From contig CAMWTP010000029.1 in assembly GCA_947177165.1 (NCBI GenBank), positions 1 through 64,000 of the forward strand: a stretch of DNA of 64,000 bases. The letters are read 5' to 3'. Shown one piece after another: positions 62,362-64,000 of the stretch. Made by a program: the position numbers and the translations under genes. How positions within the stretch are numbered: the stretch's first letter is position 1; each line of letters starts with the position of its first letter. Under the pieces are notes generated by a model, which saw nothing but the letters and a program-made list of their open reading frames with translations, ran no database searches and was not told the origin of the DNA. This stretch comes from an uncultured Lachnospiraceae bacterium (GTDB lineage Bacteria; Bacillota; Clostridia; Lachnospirales; Lachnospiraceae).

Positions 62362-63663
62362 ATGGGGGAAAATTATAAAGTACACAGGCTTACAGCGCCG
62401 ACAGACTGGGTGGTTGAGGTGCCAGGCTCTAAGAGTATGACGAACAGGGCGCTGCTGATGGCAGCGCTGGCGGATGGCACGACGACACTGAGAGGAGTGC
62501 TGTTCAGCGATGATTCAAGAAATTTTCTGGGTTCGCTGCAGTCACTCGGATTTCGGGTGGAGATCGACGAGGCGGCAAAAGCCGTTACGGTGGAGGGACT
62601 GAATGGAAGAATCCCGGTCACAGAGGGCGAAATTTATGTCGGGAGTGCGGGAACAGCTGCAAGATTTCTGACAGCGATGCTTGCGATGGCAGAGGGAACC
62701 TTTGTGGTAAATGCCTCGGAACAGATGAAGAGACGTCCCATGAAGCCGCTTTTTGCGGTGCTGGAAAGTATGGGGGCAAAAATCACCTGTCTGGAGAAAG
62801 AAGGCTTCCTGCCTGTCCGCATCAGAGGAATCGGTGGCAGGCTGCCTGTGCATGAGATGTGCCAGGTAGAGCTGGATATCAGCGAGAGCACACAGTTTCT
62901 GAGTGCCCTGATGCTGATATCCCCGATGGTGAAGCAGGGGCTCCGCATTACAATCACAAGTGAGCGCAAGGACGGAGCCTATATACGGATTACGCGCAAA
63001 ATGATGGAACGGCTTGGCGCAGCAGTTGATTTCGACGGGATCAGTTATACTATGCCAAGCGGTATTGCGTATCGTCCTGGATGCTGTCAGATAGAGCCGG
63101 ACGTGTCGGCGGCGTGCTACTTCTATGCGGCGGCAGCGCTCACCGGCGGAAGGGCTGTGGTCAGGCATGTCACAAGAGCGTGCATGCAGGGCGATTTGAA
63201 ATTTCTGGAGCTGTTGGCGCAGATGGGATGTTCTGTCAGTGACACGCCTGACGGCATCGAGGTGCGCGGAGCCGCCGGCGGCAGACTCAAGGGAGTCACA
63301 GTGGATATGAAGGACTTTTCCGATCAGACGATGACGCTCGCGGCGCTTGCACCCTTTGCGGACGGTGATGTCCGTATCGAAAATATCGGACATATCAGAC
63401 TGCAGGAGTCAGACCGCATCCATGCGATTGTGACAGAGCTCATGCGGCTTGGCATCTCCTGTGAGGAGGAGTCAGACGCCATAACAATACATCCTGGCAT
63501 GCCCAGACCTGCGGTTGTGCAGACTTACGATGACCACCGCATGGCGATGGCATTTGCGCTGATTGGGCTGAGGGTAGAAGGAATAGAGATAGCAGATCCG
63601 ATGTGCTGCAGAAAAACATTTGAGGATTATTTTGAGGTACTCGACAGGCTGACAGCCAAATAG
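62362..63663 (+). CDS. aroA: 3-phosphoshikimate 1-carboxyvinyltransferase (EPSP synthase)
   Basis: Transfers enolpyruvate from PEP to shikimate 3-phosphate, the sixth step of the shikimate pathway. The 433-residue protein has PGSKSMTNRALLMAAL near the N-terminus, GSAGTAARFLTA, MKRRPMKPL, STQFLSALM, the catalytic DMKDFSDQTMTLA, RLQESDRI and DDHRMAMAFAL. The 96-block reads GSAGTAARFLT, with Ala after Gly-Thr as in some class II (glyphosate-tolerant) forms; the class is not firmly assigned. ATG 62362 is 11 bases from GAAAGGA. It stands alone, without other aro genes. Confidence 0.96.
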   Translation: MGENYKVHRLTAPTDWVVEVPGSKSMTNRALLMAALADGTTTLRGVLFSDDSRNFLGSLQSLGFRVEIDEAAKAVTVEGLNGRIPVTEGEIYVGSAGTAARFLTAMLAMAEGTFVVNASEQMKRRPMKPLFAVLESMGAKITCLEKEGFLPVRIRGIGGRLPVHEMCQVELDISESTQFLSALMLISPMVKQGLRITITSERKDGAYIRITRKMMERLGAAVDFDGISYTMPSGIAYRPGCCQIEPDVSAACYFYAAAALTGGRAVVRHVTRACMQGDLKFLELLAQMGCSVSDTPDGIEVRGAAGGRLKGVTVDMKDFSDQTMTLAALAPFADGDVRIENIGHIRLQESDRIHAIVTELMRLGISCEEESDAITIHPGMPRPAVVQTYDDHRMAMAFALIGLRVEGIEIADPMCCRKTFEDYFEVLDRLTAK

Positions 63664-63679
63664 GGGGACAGGCACATAG

Positions 63680-63715
63680 AAACAGAGTGGTGTTAATACC
63701 CACTCTGTTTTAGTT
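63680..63715. terminator. Bidirectional terminator after aroA
   Basis: An 11-bp perfect stem (63680-63690 with 63700-63710) with a 9-base loop is followed by TAGTTTT. The arms begin AAA and end TTT, so it can work in both directions. The stop codon of the convergent lipase-like gene (63693-63695) lies in the loop. Confidence 0.75.
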
Positions 63716-64000
63716 TTGCCACGAGCTGTACATAGAATTCCCTGACATCAAATTCCGGAATATTCTCACGGTTTAAGTCGATCATATCGGCGTGTGAGAT
63801 ACCGCGGCTGCCGCTTACAGTGAGCATTTGAAACGAGTCTCCCCACGGAAATGATTTCTCACTGACAAGGCCATCGTTTGCCCCGTCAAAGTATTTGGCA
63901 AGGTGATAGGTGAAGTTCAGGGGAAAACGCCCGCTGCCTGCCTTGTTGAGTGTGGAACCGACACTCTGATACAGAATACCAGGCACATCAGGATATGTTT
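63693..64000 (-). CDS. Lipase/alpha-beta hydrolase-like protein, C-terminal part (truncated by window end)
   Basis: The frame stays open to the window edge, so this is the last 102 residues or so of a longer gene. The segment FDGANDGLVSEKSFPWG followed by GISHADMIDLNRENIPEFDVREFYVQLV recalls the C-terminal end of clostridial triacylglycerol lipase-like hydrolases. There the catalytic Asp (NDGLV) and His (SHADM) would lie. The nucleophile serine is outside the window. GTG at 63986 is an internal codon, not a convincing start. Confidence 0.7.
   Translation of the reverse strand, partial: TYPDVPGILYQSVGSTLNKAGSGRFPLNFTYHLAKYFDGANDGLVSEKSFPWGDSFQMLTVSGSRGISHADMIDLNRENIPEFDVREFYVQLVAKLKQSGY

Overview
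The window looks like chromosomal DNA from a spore-forming clostridial Firmicute, most likely a Lachnospiraceae member. Supporting signs are the Firmicute ribosomal-locus tail (rpoA, rplQ, ecfA1-ecfA2-ecfT, truA, rplM, rpsI), an L17 with a large lineage-type insertion, strong AGGAGG-type ribosome binding sites, indolepyruvate ferredoxin oxidoreductase, a Csp-like subtilase, a YaaH-like GH18/LysM protein, and many DUF families typical of this group. No rRNA, tRNA, CRISPR array, integrase or transposase was seen.

Layout. 0-7.4 kb: RNA polymerase alpha, L17, an inserted J-domain protein, the ECF energy module, TruA and L13/S9. 7.5-10.3 kb: a DRE-TIM aldolase-like enzyme, a short-chain dehydrogenase of the YmfI type and a thioredoxin-reductase-like flavoprotein. 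10.6-13.5 kb: a secreted SH3/NlpC-P60 hydrolase, a non-coding stretch with three perfect DnaA boxes, and long-form hpf. 13.7-20 kb: a GH115 alpha-glucuronidase, an AraC regulator and L-arabinose isomerase, which suggests use of xylan side-chain sugars. 20-22.3 kb: a stand-alone subtilase prodomain and an AAA/PD-(D/E)XK protein whose gene carries a 75-bp palindromic insertion in frame. 22.5-27.8 kb: three small regulatory units (BlaI/BlaR1-like pair, AraC-GyrI regulator, PadR/DUF6440/DUF2812 unit). 28-38.7 kb: signalling and envelope genes (chemoreceptor, subtilase without prodomain, GH18/LysM, HD-GYP, SGNH hydrolase, PocR hybrid kinase and its receiver partner). 38.9-44.7 kb (minus strand): iorA-iorB-carB. 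44.8-52.2 kb: GNAT, nucleoside kinase-like, acyl-CoA ligase, RarA, DUF4364, radical SAM protein and malic enzyme. 52.3-57.8 kb: a candidate structured RNA, rho, rpmE, a DUF1385 protein, prmC and prfA. 57.9-64 kb: an EAL phosphodiesterase, a HelD-like helicase, aroA and a truncated lipase-like gene.

The observations most worth a second look are: (1) a 75-bp triple-hairpin element inside the AAA-ATPase gene, whose removal restores the expected family motif, with a similar double hairpin between iorB and carB; (2) a subtilase split at its maturation junction into an orphan prodomain gene and a prodomain-less protease gene 9.6 kb apart; (3) a DnaA-box cluster upstream of hpf with no dnaA nearby; (4) a multibranched RNA candidate upstream of rho. 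All were read by eye, without database searches, so family names rest on recognised motifs.
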